21,735 bases of DNA. Origin: Hydrogenovibrio sp049975065. GTDB taxonomy: Bacteria > Pseudomonadota > Gammaproteobacteria > Thiomicrospirales > Thiomicrospiraceae. The position numbers were made by a program, and so were the translations under genes. The stretch lies in the NCBI GenBank assembly GCA_049975065.1, contig JBNGDN010000030.1, one strand, 5' to 3'. This document shows, piece by piece, positions 1 to 7,451 of this stretch (the stretch's first letter is position 1; each line of letters opens with the position of its first letter). The notes under the pieces were generated by a model, which made no database searches, was not told where the DNA came from, and saw only the letters and a program-made list of their open reading frames with translations.

Positions 1-1
1 A

Positions 2-79
2 ACATTGTTCACGCACCGTCGTGATAAACACGGTTGTGTGCAGGGGCGTTTGTTCGCCTGGAGAAATGAAACCGCTTAG
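2..79 (+). CDS. Possible 3' end of a gene entering from the left
   Basis: Frame 2 is open from the window edge to a TAG at 77-79 and encodes about 25 residues ending in RLFAWRNETA. It stops 12 bp before the stop codon of the convergent flavodoxin gene, which is a natural place for a gene to end. The tail is rich in Arg and His and I do not recognise a family. With so few codons this could equally be chance open frame. Confidence 0.25.
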   Translation, partial: TLFTHRRDKHGCVQGRLFAWRNETA

Positions 80-91
80 CCGATTTCGCTG

Positions 92-607
92 TCACAGTCC
101 CATCTCATCCTTAATCTGATCAACCCATTGATCGACACGCTCGGCGGTCATTTCGGGTTGTTGGTCTTCATCAATGGCCAAGCCGACAAAAAACTCACCG
201 TCATCGGTCACCGCTTTGGACTCATCGAATTCATAGCCTTCGGTGGACCAATAACCGGCTGGCGCGGCACCGTTTTCCAGCGCCACATCATGCATCATCC
301 CCATCGCATCCAGAAAATATTCCGCATAATCCGCCTGATCGCCCAAGCCGAAGCAGGCCACGGTTTTATCGGTGAAGTCGATGGATTTAAAGTCTTCCCA
401 AAAGTCATCCCAGCTGCTTTGCAGCTCGCCATAGTACCAAGTGGGCTGGCCAAGAATGATTTTATCGTACTTGGCAAAATCTTCCGGACTGGCCGACGCC
501 ACATCATGCACATCCACACGGTCTGCACCGATTTTGTCTTTAATCATATCCGCAACACGTTCGGTGTTTCCGGTATCCGTTCCATAGAAAAGGCCGATTT
601 GACTCAT
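92..607 (-). CDS. fldA: Long-chain flavodoxin
   Basis: Small FMN-binding electron carrier of 171 residues, the usual length of long-chain flavodoxins. The N-terminus shows the phosphate-binding loop: GLFYGTDTGNTE at residues 5-16, with T-x-T-G-N-T. The motif LGQPTWYYGELQ (about 52-63) supplies the aromatic residue stacking on the flavin, and FGLGDQADYAEYF (about 86-98) is the second flavin-contact loop. The protein is acidic, as expected for a cytosolic low-potential carrier that replaces ferredoxin, often under iron limitation or in biosynthetic radical and reductive reactions. The ATG at 605-607 is preceded by an AAAGGG-like ribosome site. Phased A-tracts lie just upstream. The family call is very safe. 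The symbol fldA is by general analogy, since several flavodoxin paralogues share this architecture. Confidence 0.93.
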   Translation of the reverse strand: MSQIGLFYGTDTGNTERVADMIKDKIGADRVDVHDVASASPEDFAKYDKIILGQPTWYYGELQSSWDDFWEDFKSIDFTDKTVACFGLGDQADYAEYFLDAMGMMHDVALENGAAPAGYWSTEGYEFDESKAVTDDGEFFVGLAIDEDQQPEMTAERVDQWVDQIKDEMGL

Positions 608-620
608 AGGTTAACCCTTT

Positions 621-674
621 AAAAGTTTAAAAAAGTTCTAAAAAAGCTCTAAAAATTCGTGATTGAAATTCGTG
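621..674. promoter_or_regulatory. Phased A-tracts and 9-bp direct repeat upstream of the flavodoxin gene
   Basis: Four runs of A (621-624, 629-634, 640-645, 651-655) recur about every 9 to 11 bp, close to one helical turn, which is the classic arrangement for intrinsically bent DNA. The last run merges into AAATTCGTG at 653-661, repeated at 666-674. The block sits 14 to 67 bp upstream of the flavodoxin start, where a promoter or an upstream activating element would be. I could not identify convincing -35 and -10 boxes for the leftward gene. The repeats are visible; the bending and regulatory role are inferred. Confidence 0.45.
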
Positions 675-739
675 TTCGAAAAATGACTGTCGCGCGAACA
701 CCCCCAACGCTCATACTCCAAGTCTCTAGATGATGTGCT

Positions 740-768
740 TTGTCATATTTCATCGGACATGATAGCAT
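740..768 (+). promoter_or_regulatory. Candidate sigma-70 promoter of the four-cysteine protein gene
   Basis: TTGTCA (740-745) matches the -35 consensus at five of six positions. It is followed 17 bp later by TAGCAT (763-768), which matches TATAAT at four of six. The predicted transcript would start around 775, leaving a leader of about 36 nt before the ATG at 811. The assignment rests only on consensus matching. Confidence 0.35.
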
Positions 769-810
769 AAACAGATCACAGCAAATTTCAAAAAAAACTT
801 ATCCGAAACA

Positions 811-1038
811 ATGAAAAAAACTGATTCCGACAAGCCCAATATCGATTGCTTTCAATGTGTGCATTTTTACATCACCTGGGATGCCAGTCATCCGCGCGGC
901 TGTAAGGCGTTCGACTTCAAGACCAGGCAACTGCCCAGCGTGGTGGTCTTCGAATCTTCAGGACAACCCTGTTTGAAATTTCAACCCAAACGCCCGCAAA
1001 AACCCTCTGGCTCAGAAAAAAAAGGCTGGATTGCCTAG
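811..1038 (+). CDS. Conserved four-cysteine mini-protein, function unknown
   Basis: Small cytosolic protein of 75 residues with no signal peptide or membrane segment. Four cysteines are arranged as C13-x2-C16, C31 and C54, in the contexts CFQCVHFYITWD, RGCKAFDF and GQPCLKF. Together these look like a compact zinc or iron-sulfur knuckle. I recognise this as the pattern of a widespread uncharacterised bacterial family (CxxCxHyxxTWDxxxPxGC...PSxxVxxSSGxxC), from memory and not verified. The basic C-terminal tail (KRPQKPSGSEKKGW) might contact nucleic acid, which is speculation. No strong Shine-Dalgarno sequence precedes the ATG. The gene stands alone between a flavodoxin and ampD, both on the other strand, so context gives no function. 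Confidence 0.75.
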   Translation: MKKTDSDKPNIDCFQCVHFYITWDASHPRGCKAFDFKTRQLPSVVVFESSGQPCLKFQPKRPQKPSGSEKKGWIA

Positions 1039-1055
1039 CCGCCTGAGCGGATTTT
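1039..1055 (+). terminator. Weak candidate terminator between two convergent genes
   Basis: CCGC-CTGA-GCGG (1039-1050) followed by ATTTTC forms a very short stem with a U-rich tail directly after the stop codon of the four-cysteine gene. Four base pairs is below the usual stability of an intrinsic terminator, so the call is tentative. Confidence 0.3.
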
Positions 1056-1643
1056 CTAAGTTTTCGCGTCCATCACGGCTTTATGAGCCTTAACTCCGTC
1101 GAGAAACGACCACATAAAATATTCCCCCGGGTCGCTTTTTCGCCCAGGCGCAATGTCACTGTGACCGCGCACCCGCTCAAGTGACAGGGTCGGGTAGGCC
1201 GCCACCAGACTCAACAGAACCTGCGACAGCGTTTCATACTGCGCCGCCGTATATGGAGTCTTGTCGGTGCCTTCCAGTTCGATACCGATGGAAAAGTCGT
1301 TGCACGCCGAACGATCTTTAAAGTGTGACACCCCGGCATGCCAAGCGCGTTTATTAAAGGGGACAAACTGCATCAGCTCGCCCCTTCGATTGATAAACAG
1401 ATGAGACGACACTTTCAACCCTTGAATCTGACGGTAATAATCGTCTTCTGTTGGGTCGAGTGTATTGGTAAAAAGCTGTTCCACGCCGGATCCGCCAAAG
1501 CGACCCGGCGGCAGACTGATACCGTGAATGACAATGAGTTGCAGATCCCGCTCATCCGGCCGTTCATCGGCATTGGGGCTGGGAAGGTAGCGCGCTTCGT
1601 TAAAAACATGGCGATGTGGGTCAAGCGTTAATGGGATTTTCAT
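1056..1643 (-). CDS. ampD: 1,6-anhydro-N-acetylmuramyl-L-alanine amidase AmpD
   Basis: Cytosolic zinc amidase of peptidoglycan recycling. It cleaves the bond between anhydro-MurNAc and L-alanine in imported muropeptides and thereby keeps the AmpR inducer low in species that have AmpR. The 195 residues span one amidase_2 domain without a signal peptide, consistent with AmpD rather than a periplasmic amidase. Zinc ligands are visible as H40 (LIVIHGISLPPGRFGG), H161 and D171 (RGHSDIAPGRKSDPG). E122 in SIGIELEG and K169 match the catalytic pair known from Citrobacter and E. coli AmpD. The ATG at 1641-1643 lies only about 9 nt from a TATACT box, suggesting a very short leader. No ampE follows, unlike in enterobacteria. 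Confidence 0.95.
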   Translation of the reverse strand: MKIPLTLDPHRHVFNEARYLPSPNADERPDERDLQLIVIHGISLPPGRFGGSGVEQLFTNTLDPTEDDYYRQIQGLKVSSHLFINRRGELMQFVPFNKRAWHAGVSHFKDRSACNDFSIGIELEGTDKTPYTAAQYETLSQVLLSLVAAYPTLSLERVRGHSDIAPGRKSDPGEYFMWSFLDGVKAHKAVMDAKT

Positions 1644-1652
1644 AGTTCAGAT

Positions 1653-1681
1653 AGTATAATCCGAATCGCCCAACATCGAAA
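1653..1681 (-). promoter_or_regulatory. Candidate ampD promoter with a very short leader
   Basis: On the minus strand TATACT (1658-1653) is followed after only 9 nt by the ampD ATG, so transcription would start almost at the start codon. The -35 position 17 bp upstream reads TTTCGA, a poor match. The same bases also hold TATAAT on the plus strand (1655-1660), which could serve nadC with a leader of about 120 nt but lacks a good -35. Consensus-based only. Confidence 0.3.
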
Positions 1682-1789
1682 TGCCTGAAACGCATACAAA
1701 GCACAGCGACCATTTTAAGGCACCGCAACAATCGTGATGCCAGCATCAATAGAACGCTTCTTACTCATAACAAAAACAAAGACCCGACC

Positions 1790-2638
1790 ATGCCTGATAT
1801 TGACTACTTCGCCGACCTTCACACCAACGTTCAGCAAGCCTTAGCGGAAGACATCGGCACAGGCGACCTCAGTGCCGATTTCCTCCCAGAAACAGCCAAT
1901 GCCCAGGCCTGGGTCCTTCTGAAACAAGATGCGGTGGTGTGTGGCCGCCCCTGGTTTGACGAGGTGATGCGCCAAGTGGATTCGGCAATCCACGTGACTT
2001 GGCATTGTCACGAAGGCGATGCCCTGCCCTCTGGCTCCCGAGTTTGTGAAATCACCGGCCCTGCCACCGCGATACTCAGCGCGGAGCGCAGTGCGCTGAA
2101 TTTTTTGCAAACCTTATCCGGCACCGCCACCGTCACCCAACACTATGTAGAGGCACTCAAAGGCTTCGGCACACACCTGCTGGACACCCGCAAAACCCTA
2201 CCCGGACTGCGATTGGCACAAAAATACGCTGTGCATTGCGGCGGCGGCACCAATCACCGGGTCGGGCTTTACGATGCCATTCTATTAAAAGAAAATCATC
2301 TGATGGCCGCCGGCGGTCTGCTTCAAGCCGTCAAAATGGCGCGCCAGAAACATCCCGGCAAAACCCTGGAAGTGGAAACCGAAACCCTAACGGAAGTCGA
2401 ACAAGCACTCCAAGCCGGTGCCGATATTATCATGCTGGACAATTTCACCCTTTCAAACATCCGAACAGCGGTTAAAATGGTTAATCGAAAGGCCAAACTG
2501 GAAGTTTCCGGCAATGTCGAACTGGCGCATCTCGTCGAACTGGCCGACACCGGCGTGGACTTCATTTCCACCGGAGCCATTACCAAACACCTTCAGGCCA
2601 TTGATTACTCCATGCGCTTTCATTTAGAAACGGACTGA
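1790..2638 (+). CDS. nadC: Nicotinate-nucleotide pyrophosphorylase (quinolinate phosphoribosyltransferase)
   Basis: Converts quinolinate and PRPP into nicotinate mononucleotide, CO2 and pyrophosphate, the last step of de novo nicotinate nucleotide synthesis. At 282 residues it has the family's normal length. Diagnostic stretches in order are AEDIGTGDLSAD (19-30), AERSALNFLQTLSGTAT (98-114), LLDTRKTLPGLR (130-141, with R134 and K135 in the substrate pocket), CGGGTNHR (150-157), ILLKENH (164-170) and a late ADIIMLDNF strand. The next gene, a cation antiporter, starts 6 nt after the stop, so the two are probably cotranscribed though functionally unrelated. nadE of the same pathway lies about 5 kb further right on the other strand. 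The ribosome binding site is weak. The gene contains a CCCAGGCCTGGG palindrome at 1902-1913. Confidence 0.97.
   Translation: MPDIDYFADLHTNVQQALAEDIGTGDLSADFLPETANAQAWVLLKQDAVVCGRPWFDEVMRQVDSAIHVTWHCHEGDALPSGSRVCEITGPATAILSAERSALNFLQTLSGTATVTQHYVEALKGFGTHLLDTRKTLPGLRLAQKYAVHCGGGTNHRVGLYDAILLKENHLMAAGGLLQAVKMARQKHPGKTLEVETETLTEVEQALQAGADIIMLDNFTLSNIRTAVKMVNRKAKLEVSGNVELAHLVELADTGVDFISTGAITKHLQAIDYSMRFHLETD
1902..1913. repeat. First copy of an over-represented palindrome (CCAGGCCTGG family)
   Basis: CCCAGGCCTGGG is a perfect 12-bp palindrome. The decamer CCAGGCCTGG occurs seven times in the window: 1903-1912, 4837-4846, 7458-7467, 10524-10533, 13323-13332, 13861-13870 and 20265-20274. The inner octamer CAGGCCTG occurs three more times: 2934-2941, 10408-10415 and 20692-20699. 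Nine copies are in genes and one is the centre of the 7452-7473 terminator. Each decamer contains two abutting CCWGG sites and a GGCC. In eight of the nine coding copies it is read as NCA-GGC-CTG (Pro/Ala/Thr-Gly-Leu), so codon preference may contribute. Confidence 0.75.
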
Positions 2639-2644
2639 CTTTTT

Positions 2645-4633
2645 ATGTTTGACCATATTCTCTTTAATATTGTCTTTTTACTGATTATCACCGTCGGGCT
2701 CGTCTCGATTTCTCGACGCATTCATCTGCCCGCCATCCTTAACTACATTTTAGTCGGGGTCATTGTCGGCCCTTTTGGCTTCGCGCTGATTGAAAGCGAA
2801 GAAAATATCCACTTTTTAGCCGAATTCGGCATTGTCTTTTTACTGTTTTCCATTGGTCTGGAATTCTCACTGACGCAAATGGTGTCGATGCGCCGTGTGG
2901 TGTTTGGATTGGGCGGGTTACAAGTCTTTGTCACAGGCCTGGTGGTTTTCGGAGTGTCCTACCTGCTCGGGCTGGACATTGAAACCAGCCTGGTCATTGC
3001 CGGTGCGTTTGCACTGTCGTCCACCGCCATTGTCATCAAGCAATTAACGGAACAGTCGGAAATTCAAACGCGCCACGGTCGCGCCACGGTCGGCATTTTG
3101 ATTTTTCAGGACATTATGGCCATTCCGCTGTTGATCTTGATTCCGGCACTGGGTGCCGCAGCTGGGTTGTCGCTGCCGCATGAACTGGGCATGGCGTTTT
3201 TAAAAGGGGCCATTGTGGTGGTGGTAATGCTACTGGTCGGGCGTTACGTACTGCGACCTTTGTTTAAAGAAGTCGCCTCCGCTAAATCTCAGGAACTGTT
3301 CACCCTGACGGTGCTGACGGTTGTTCTCAGTGCCGCCGCTTTCACCGAAGAAATGGAAATTTCCATGACGCTGGGCGCCTTTCTGGCGGGAATGATGCTG
3401 GGGGAAACCGAATACCGCCATCAAATCGAAGCCGACATTCGCCCCTTCCAAGACATTTTACTGGGGCTGTTTTTCATCACCGTCGGGATGATGATTTCGC
3501 TGGAAGTGATTCAAACGCATTTCTGGATCATTATGGCCGTTACGTTGGGGATTATGCTGCTGAAAGGCCTGGTGATTTTTGGCTTAATGCACCTGTTCAA
3601 AAAGCCCGACGGCGTTGGGCTGCGCACCGCTATTTCACTGTCTCAGGTCGGTGAATTCGGACTGGTACTGATCACGCTGGCACTGACCTACAATTTATTG
3701 CCCGGGGAGCTGGGGCAAACTCTATTGACCGCCGCCGTCTTCAGCATGATGGCCACCCCCTTCCTGATTAAATACAACGGGCGTCTGGCCAACCGCTTCT
3801 GCCGCAAAAGCTATCAAAACGATTTCAGCGAAATGGAAAACGTGATCAAGGAAGACTCGAAGTTCCTGTCCGACCATGTAGTGCTATTGGGCTTTGGACG
3901 GGTCGGCCAGATCACCGCCAAATTCCTCGAACAGGCGCATGTGCCATTTGTGGCACTCGACATGGACATCAAACGGGTGCAGGAGGCGCAACAGAGCGGC
4001 GAACCGGTGTACTTTGGCGACTCGGCCAAATACAGCATTCTGCAGGCCACCAACATTCACAAAGCCAAGGTGGCGATCATCACCTTCCACGACTACCATG
4101 CCGCCATTAAATCGCTGAAAACACTCAAAGACATCGCGCCCGATCTGCCGATATTGGTGCGCACCATCGACGATCACCACATTAACGAACTGACCGAAGC
4201 CGGTGCCACCGAAGTCATTCCGGACACCTTCGAGTCCAGCATTATGCTGGCGTCCCACTTGTTGTTAATGATTGGGCAACCGCCAAGCCAGGTGTTACGA
4301 CAGACACGTGCCGCGCGACGCGGACGTTACAGTTTGTTAAACGGCCTCTATCCGGGGGAGTCCGAATATGCACCGATTGATCAATCGCAAATGGGTCAGA
4401 TTATTCAACCCATGCCGATTAACGAATCGGCTTTTGCGGTGGGCAAACGTTTGGAAGCCTTGCCGTTTGAAGCATTGAATGTGTATATTAAGTCGGTCCG
4501 GCGTGGCTCGGTGCGGGGCGATAATCCAGATTTGAAAACGCGGCTGCGCGTTGACGATACGATTATTGTGCAAGGCCTGCCGGAAGATTTAGACAAGTTT
4601 GAACACTATCTGAATACCGGTAAAATGTATTGA
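2645..4633 (+). CDS. Kef-type monovalent cation:proton antiporter (CPA2) with TrkA-N and TrkA-C domains
   Basis: Inner-membrane antiporter of 662 residues. Residues 1-380 form about a dozen membrane segments of the Na+/H+ exchanger fold, including GLEFSL (71-76), SSTAIVIKQL (125-134) and the conserved FQD with D156. Residues 410-530 are a TrkA-N/RCK domain opening with HVVLLGFGRVGQ (411-422), a Rossmann NAD(H)-binding loop. A TrkA-C domain follows at about 590-655, ending IIVQGLPEDLDKFEHYL. The domain order matches KefB/KefC/YbaL-type K+ or Na+ efflux systems, but the extra TrkA-C domain separates it from E. coli KefC. The ion and the ligand cannot be read from the sequence. No KefF/KefG-type quinone reductase partner is adjacent. 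Start is 6 nt after nadC; no clear terminator is seen before convergent pgeF. Confidence 0.9.
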   Translation: MFDHILFNIVFLLIITVGLVSISRRIHLPAILNYILVGVIVGPFGFALIESEENIHFLAEFGIVFLLFSIGLEFSLTQMVSMRRVVFGLGGLQVFVTGLVVFGVSYLLGLDIETSLVIAGAFALSSTAIVIKQLTEQSEIQTRHGRATVGILIFQDIMAIPLLILIPALGAAAGLSLPHELGMAFLKGAIVVVVMLLVGRYVLRPLFKEVASAKSQELFTLTVLTVVLSAAAFTEEMEISMTLGAFLAGMMLGETEYRHQIEADIRPFQDILLGLFFITVGMMISLEVIQTHFWIIMAVTLGIMLLKGLVIFGLMHLFKKPDGVGLRTAISLSQVGEFGLVLITLALTYNLLPGELGQTLLTAAVFSMMATPFLIKYNGRLANRFCRKSYQNDFSEMENVIKEDSKFLSDHVVLLGFGRVGQITAKFLEQAHVPFVALDMDIKRVQEAQQSGEPVYFGDSAKYSILQATNIHKAKVAIITFHDYHAAIKSLKTLKDIAPDLPILVRTIDDHHINELTEAGATEVIPDTFESSIMLASHLLLMIGQPPSQVLRQTRAARRGRYSLLNGLYPGESEYAPIDQSQMGQIIQPMPINESAFAVGKRLEALPFEALNVYIKSVRRGSVRGDNPDLKTRLRVDDTIIVQGLPEDLDKFEHYLNTGKMY

Positions 4634-4687
4634 CGAACGCCTTGACGGCGAAAGGCGCGCCAACCTAATGGAAGAAAACCAAGCCTA

Positions 4688-5467
4688 TTATTCGATCTCC
4701 GACAGCCAAATCAGCGAAGCCATGCGCCCGGTTTGACCGTCTCGCCGATAGGAGTAAAACCAGTCTTCTCGGGCATAACTGCACAAGCCGCTTTGCACAA
4801 CTTCGCACACGCTCAGACGGCGCAAGGCCGCTTCCGCCAGGCCTGGTAAATCGGCCCACCACTTGCCGTCACGCAGACTTGGCGCGAAATACGGCTCGTT
4901 TTCAGAAGACACCGCACAAAAGCCATCGTAAACCTCAGTGCCCACTTCAAAATACGCCGCACTGATGGCCGGACCGATCCAGGCGACCAGCTGATGCGCC
5001 GGAGACGGCAGATGCGCCAGATTTTCCGCCAAGATGCCATTTAACAATCCCCGCCAACCGGCATGAACCGCACTGACAAAGCGCCCCTGCCGGTCGCTAA
5101 TCAGTATCGGCAGGCAATCCGCGGTCATCACAGGGCACACCGCTTCTGGAAGATCCGTCCAAATGGCATCCGCCACCGGCGGCGTGTCGTAATCGTCACC
5201 TTGCCACGCCAGTGTGGTGGTCGTGTGCTGCTGCGACAACCATCGGGGAAGGCGCGACCACTGCAAAACCTGCGCCAAGCGATCGCGATTGGCGTTCACC
5301 GCCTCAACGGAATCACCGACATGCGTGGCCAGGTTCAGCGTTTGAAACGGCGGCGCACTGACACCGCCAAGGCGCGTCGTCACCCGCGCCTGAATACGAC
5401 TCGGAACCGGCCAAATCGGTTCGATAAACGTCAAGCCGGCCGTTTCAATCAGACGGTACGTCGGCAT
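4688..5467 (-). CDS. pgeF: Peptidoglycan editing factor PgeF (YfiH, laccase-domain family)
   Basis: Zinc- or copper-dependent polyphenol-oxidase-fold protein of 259 residues. In E. coli the family removes UDP-MurNAc carrying L-Ser in place of L-Ala and so keeps peptidoglycan composition correct. Metal ligands are visible as H81 (SQQHTTTT), C118 (MTADCLPI) and H135 (SAVHAGWRGL), with the family's TRLGGVS near residue 31 and VAWIGPAIS in the middle. The start codon lies inside the end of rluD with a 23-nt overlap, indicating translational coupling. The rluD-pgeF pair is a common gammaproteobacterial arrangement. A CCAGGCCTGG copy lies at 4837-4846. Confidence 0.93.
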   Translation of the reverse strand: MPTYRLIETAGLTFIEPIWPVPSRIQARVTTRLGGVSAPPFQTLNLATHVGDSVEAVNANRDRLAQVLQWSRLPRWLSQQHTTTTLAWQGDDYDTPPVADAIWTDLPEAVCPVMTADCLPILISDRQGRFVSAVHAGWRGLLNGILAENLAHLPSPAHQLVAWIGPAISAAYFEVGTEVYDGFCAVSSENEPYFAPSLRDGKWWADLPGLAEAALRRLSVCEVVQSGLCSYAREDWFYSYRRDGQTGRMASLIWLSEIE

Positions 5468-6542
5468 CCGTCACCCATTCCACTTCCACACCATTATCAT
5501 CGTCATCATCGTAATCCGCAAAACGCGCGGCCTGAAAGTCATCCAAATCGTCCCGCAAAATATCGATCAACGCCAGCATATCGTCCGGCATCGGCACTTT
5601 CCACTTCATCACCTTCGCAGTGACTGGATGCGTCAGGCTCAGTTGCCCAGCATGCAGCGCTTGGCGTTTGAAACCACGCAGATAATCGGCAAATTCCGGC
5701 ATCATCTGCTGCGGAATGCGCAGGCGTCCACCATAGACCGGATCTCCAATGAGCGGAAATCCAAGATACGCCATATGGACGCGGATCTGGTGAGTCCGCC
5801 CCGTTTCCAGCTGCACCCGCACATGGGTGTGCTCCCGAAAACGTTCCAGCACGCGATAATGCGATACTGCCGGTTTGCCACCGCCCGTGCGAATCACCGA
5901 CATGCGCTTACGATCCGTTGGGTGACGTCCAATCGGCTGATCGACCTTTCCGCCGGAAATCACTCGCCCCACAACAATGGCATCGTAAACACGCTCCACC
6001 GCGTGGCGCTGCAATTGTTCCACCAAATGCGTCTGCGCGGGCACGGTTTTCGCCACGACCATTAAGCCGGTGGTTTCTTTATCCAAGCGGTGCACGATAC
6101 CCGCACGCGGCACACTTCTCAGCTCGGGGTAATGGAACAACAACGCATTCAGCAAAGTACCGTCTGGGTTACCCGCGCCGGGGTGCACCACCAGACCCGC
6201 CGGTTTATTCAAGACCAGAATGGCTGCGTCTTCATACACGACCTCCAGCGGAATCGCTTGGGCTATGTATTCAATTTCGTCTTCAATCACGGCTTGCAAT
6301 GCCACTTGTTCGCCACCAAGCACCTTACTATTCGGCTTGGTTACAAGCTGACCATCCAGCGTGACCTGTCCGGCTTTCACCCAATCCTGCAGACGATTGC
6401 GCGAAAAGTCGGAAAATATTTCTGCCAGTACCGCGTCCAACCGCCATCCCAATTTATCCTGCGGGATCTGAGCGTGCAACAATTGACTTTCCAAACATTC
6501 TCCTTTGGATGTCGGTTGTCCCGACACATTTTTCGTGGCCAT
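5445..6542 (-). CDS. rluD: 23S rRNA pseudouridine(1911/1915/1917) synthase RluD
   Basis: Isomerises uridines in helix 69 of 23S rRNA, needed for normal ribosome assembly and function. The protein is 365 residues, somewhat longer than E. coli RluD (326). An S4 RNA-binding domain spans about 32-85 (RLDAVLAEIFSDFSRNRLQDWVK), followed by the catalytic domain with LNKPAGLVVHPG (111-122) and GIVHRLDKETTGL (148-160), where D154 is the catalytic aspartate. The extra length is an N-terminal extension of about 20 residues and a C-terminal tail with five consecutive Asp (YDDDDDNGVEVEW), encoded by a run of GAT/GAC codons. That tail is not part of the usual fold. pgeF overlaps its 3' end and bamD diverges upstream, supporting RluD over other RluA-family members. 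Confidence 0.93.
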   Translation of the reverse strand: MATKNVSGQPTSKGECLESQLLHAQIPQDKLGWRLDAVLAEIFSDFSRNRLQDWVKAGQVTLDGQLVTKPNSKVLGGEQVALQAVIEDEIEYIAQAIPLEVVYEDAAILVLNKPAGLVVHPGAGNPDGTLLNALLFHYPELRSVPRAGIVHRLDKETTGLMVVAKTVPAQTHLVEQLQRHAVERVYDAIVVGRVISGGKVDQPIGRHPTDRKRMSVIRTGGGKPAVSHYRVLERFREHTHVRVQLETGRTHQIRVHMAYLGFPLIGDPVYGGRLRIPQQMMPEFADYLRGFKRQALHAGQLSLTHPVTAKVMKWKVPMPDDMLALIDILRDDLDDFQAARFADYDDDDDNGVEVEWVTDADVPSD

Positions 6543-6559
6543 TCTTCAGCCAATTATTA

Positions 6560-6579
6560 ATATGTCCATCAGGACATAT
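6560..6579. promoter_or_regulatory. Inverted repeat and divergent promoter region between rluD and bamD
   Basis: ATATGTCC (6560-6567) and GGACATAT (6572-6579) are perfect 8-bp inverted arms around ATCA, a shape typical of a dimeric repressor operator. For bamD, TATGAT at 6582-6587 is a good -10 box placed about 33 nt before the chosen ATG. For rluD, a TATTAAT-like box lies on the minus strand next to the left arm. The repeat would therefore touch both promoters. The palindrome is seen directly; regulation is inferred. Confidence 0.5.
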
Positions 6580-6620
6580 GGTATGATTTGCTTTTTACGC
6601 AACGCCATTTTATCAAGAAT

Positions 6621-7382
6621 ATGAAGCATTCGCTGTTATCGCTGTTACTTTTATCATTCCTTTCTCTGCAAGGCTGTTCCATTTGGGAAAAGGACGAATC
6701 CGACTGGACAGTGCAAGACTTTTACGAACACGCCAAGGATTCCTTCAACAGTGAACAGTGGGGGCCGGCCATTGAATACTACGAAAAGCTGAAGGCCTAC
6801 TACCCTTACGGAAAATACGCCGAGCAATCGTACCTTGATCTCGCCTATGCCTATTATCGCTACGATGAACCCGAGTCCGCACAGCGCGAGCTGGACGAGT
6901 TCATTCGCCTGTACCCCAAACACAGTGCGCTGCCCTACGCCTATTATCTGCGGGCACTTTCTGCCGATTCGATTAACAAAAGCTGGTTTGACAGCTGGCT
7001 TCTGGATCCGGCCAGCCGTGACATGGCGTCCACCCAGGAAGCCTACAACGCTTATATGGATTTATTGGAACGCTTCCCGAAATCAAAATACGCCGCCAAT
7101 GCCAAAGAGCGCATCATCATCCTGCGCAACCGTCTGGCACGCCATGAATTTCTGGTGGCGGAATATTACTTCAAACGCAAAGCCTATCTGGCCTCCGCCA
7201 ATCGCGCCAAGTTCATAGTGGACAACTATCCGCGCAGCCAAGTCAATATTTTTGCCTTGCAGCTGATGCGTGACGCTTACCAGGAAATGGGCATGACGCA
7301 AAACGCCGAAGACACCCAAGCGGTTCTGGACTTGAATCTGGCACGTCGTGCGGCGGAAGCGGAAGACGCCAGCGTCGACTGA
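6621..7382 (+). CDS. bamD: Outer membrane protein assembly factor BamD (lipoprotein)
   Basis: Essential lipoprotein of the BAM complex that inserts beta-barrel proteins in the outer membrane. I chose the ATG at 6621 (253 residues) over a TTG at 6588 because it gives a textbook lipoprotein signal: a short Lys/His n-region, a Leu-rich core and the lipobox LQGC with C19 as lipidation site. Behind it come tetratricopeptide-like helices beginning WTVQDFYEHAKDSFNSEQW and EYYEKLKAYYPYGKYAEQS, and the signature YDEPESAQRELDEFIRLYPKHSALPYAYYLRAL, all hallmarks of YfiO/ComL proteins. Residues near 180 (RLARHEFLVAEYYFKRKAYLASANR) are also typical. Divergent rluD upstream matches the order in many gammaproteobacteria. 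Transcription ends at a strong palindromic terminator shared with convergent nadE. Confidence 0.95.
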   Translation: MKHSLLSLLLLSFLSLQGCSIWEKDESDWTVQDFYEHAKDSFNSEQWGPAIEYYEKLKAYYPYGKYAEQSYLDLAYAYYRYDEPESAQRELDEFIRLYPKHSALPYAYYLRALSADSINKSWFDSWLLDPASRDMASTQEAYNAYMDLLERFPKSKYAANAKERIIILRNRLARHEFLVAEYYFKRKAYLASANRAKFIVDNYPRSQVNIFALQLMRDAYQEMGMTQNAEDTQAVLDLNLARRAAEAEDASVD

Positions 7383-7451
7383 CCCCGACGATGGCCATCG
7401 AACCCGCCGCCCCGGCCTAAACAATCCTTAGACGTAATCCTCAGAACGCAA

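Noticed and set aside
4638..4660. Hairpin after the antiporter gene as terminator
   Set aside because: CGCCTT/AAGGCG gives six base pairs with an eight-base loop and no following T-run, too weak to call.
5063..5623. Long plus-strand open frame opposite pgeF and rluD
   Set aside because: It is antisense to two well-recognised genes, is Arg/Pro/His-rich as shadow frames are, and has no family features.
5918..6560. Two overlapping plus-strand frames opposite rluD
   Set aside because: Both are antisense to the catalytic core of rluD and show no recognisable domain.
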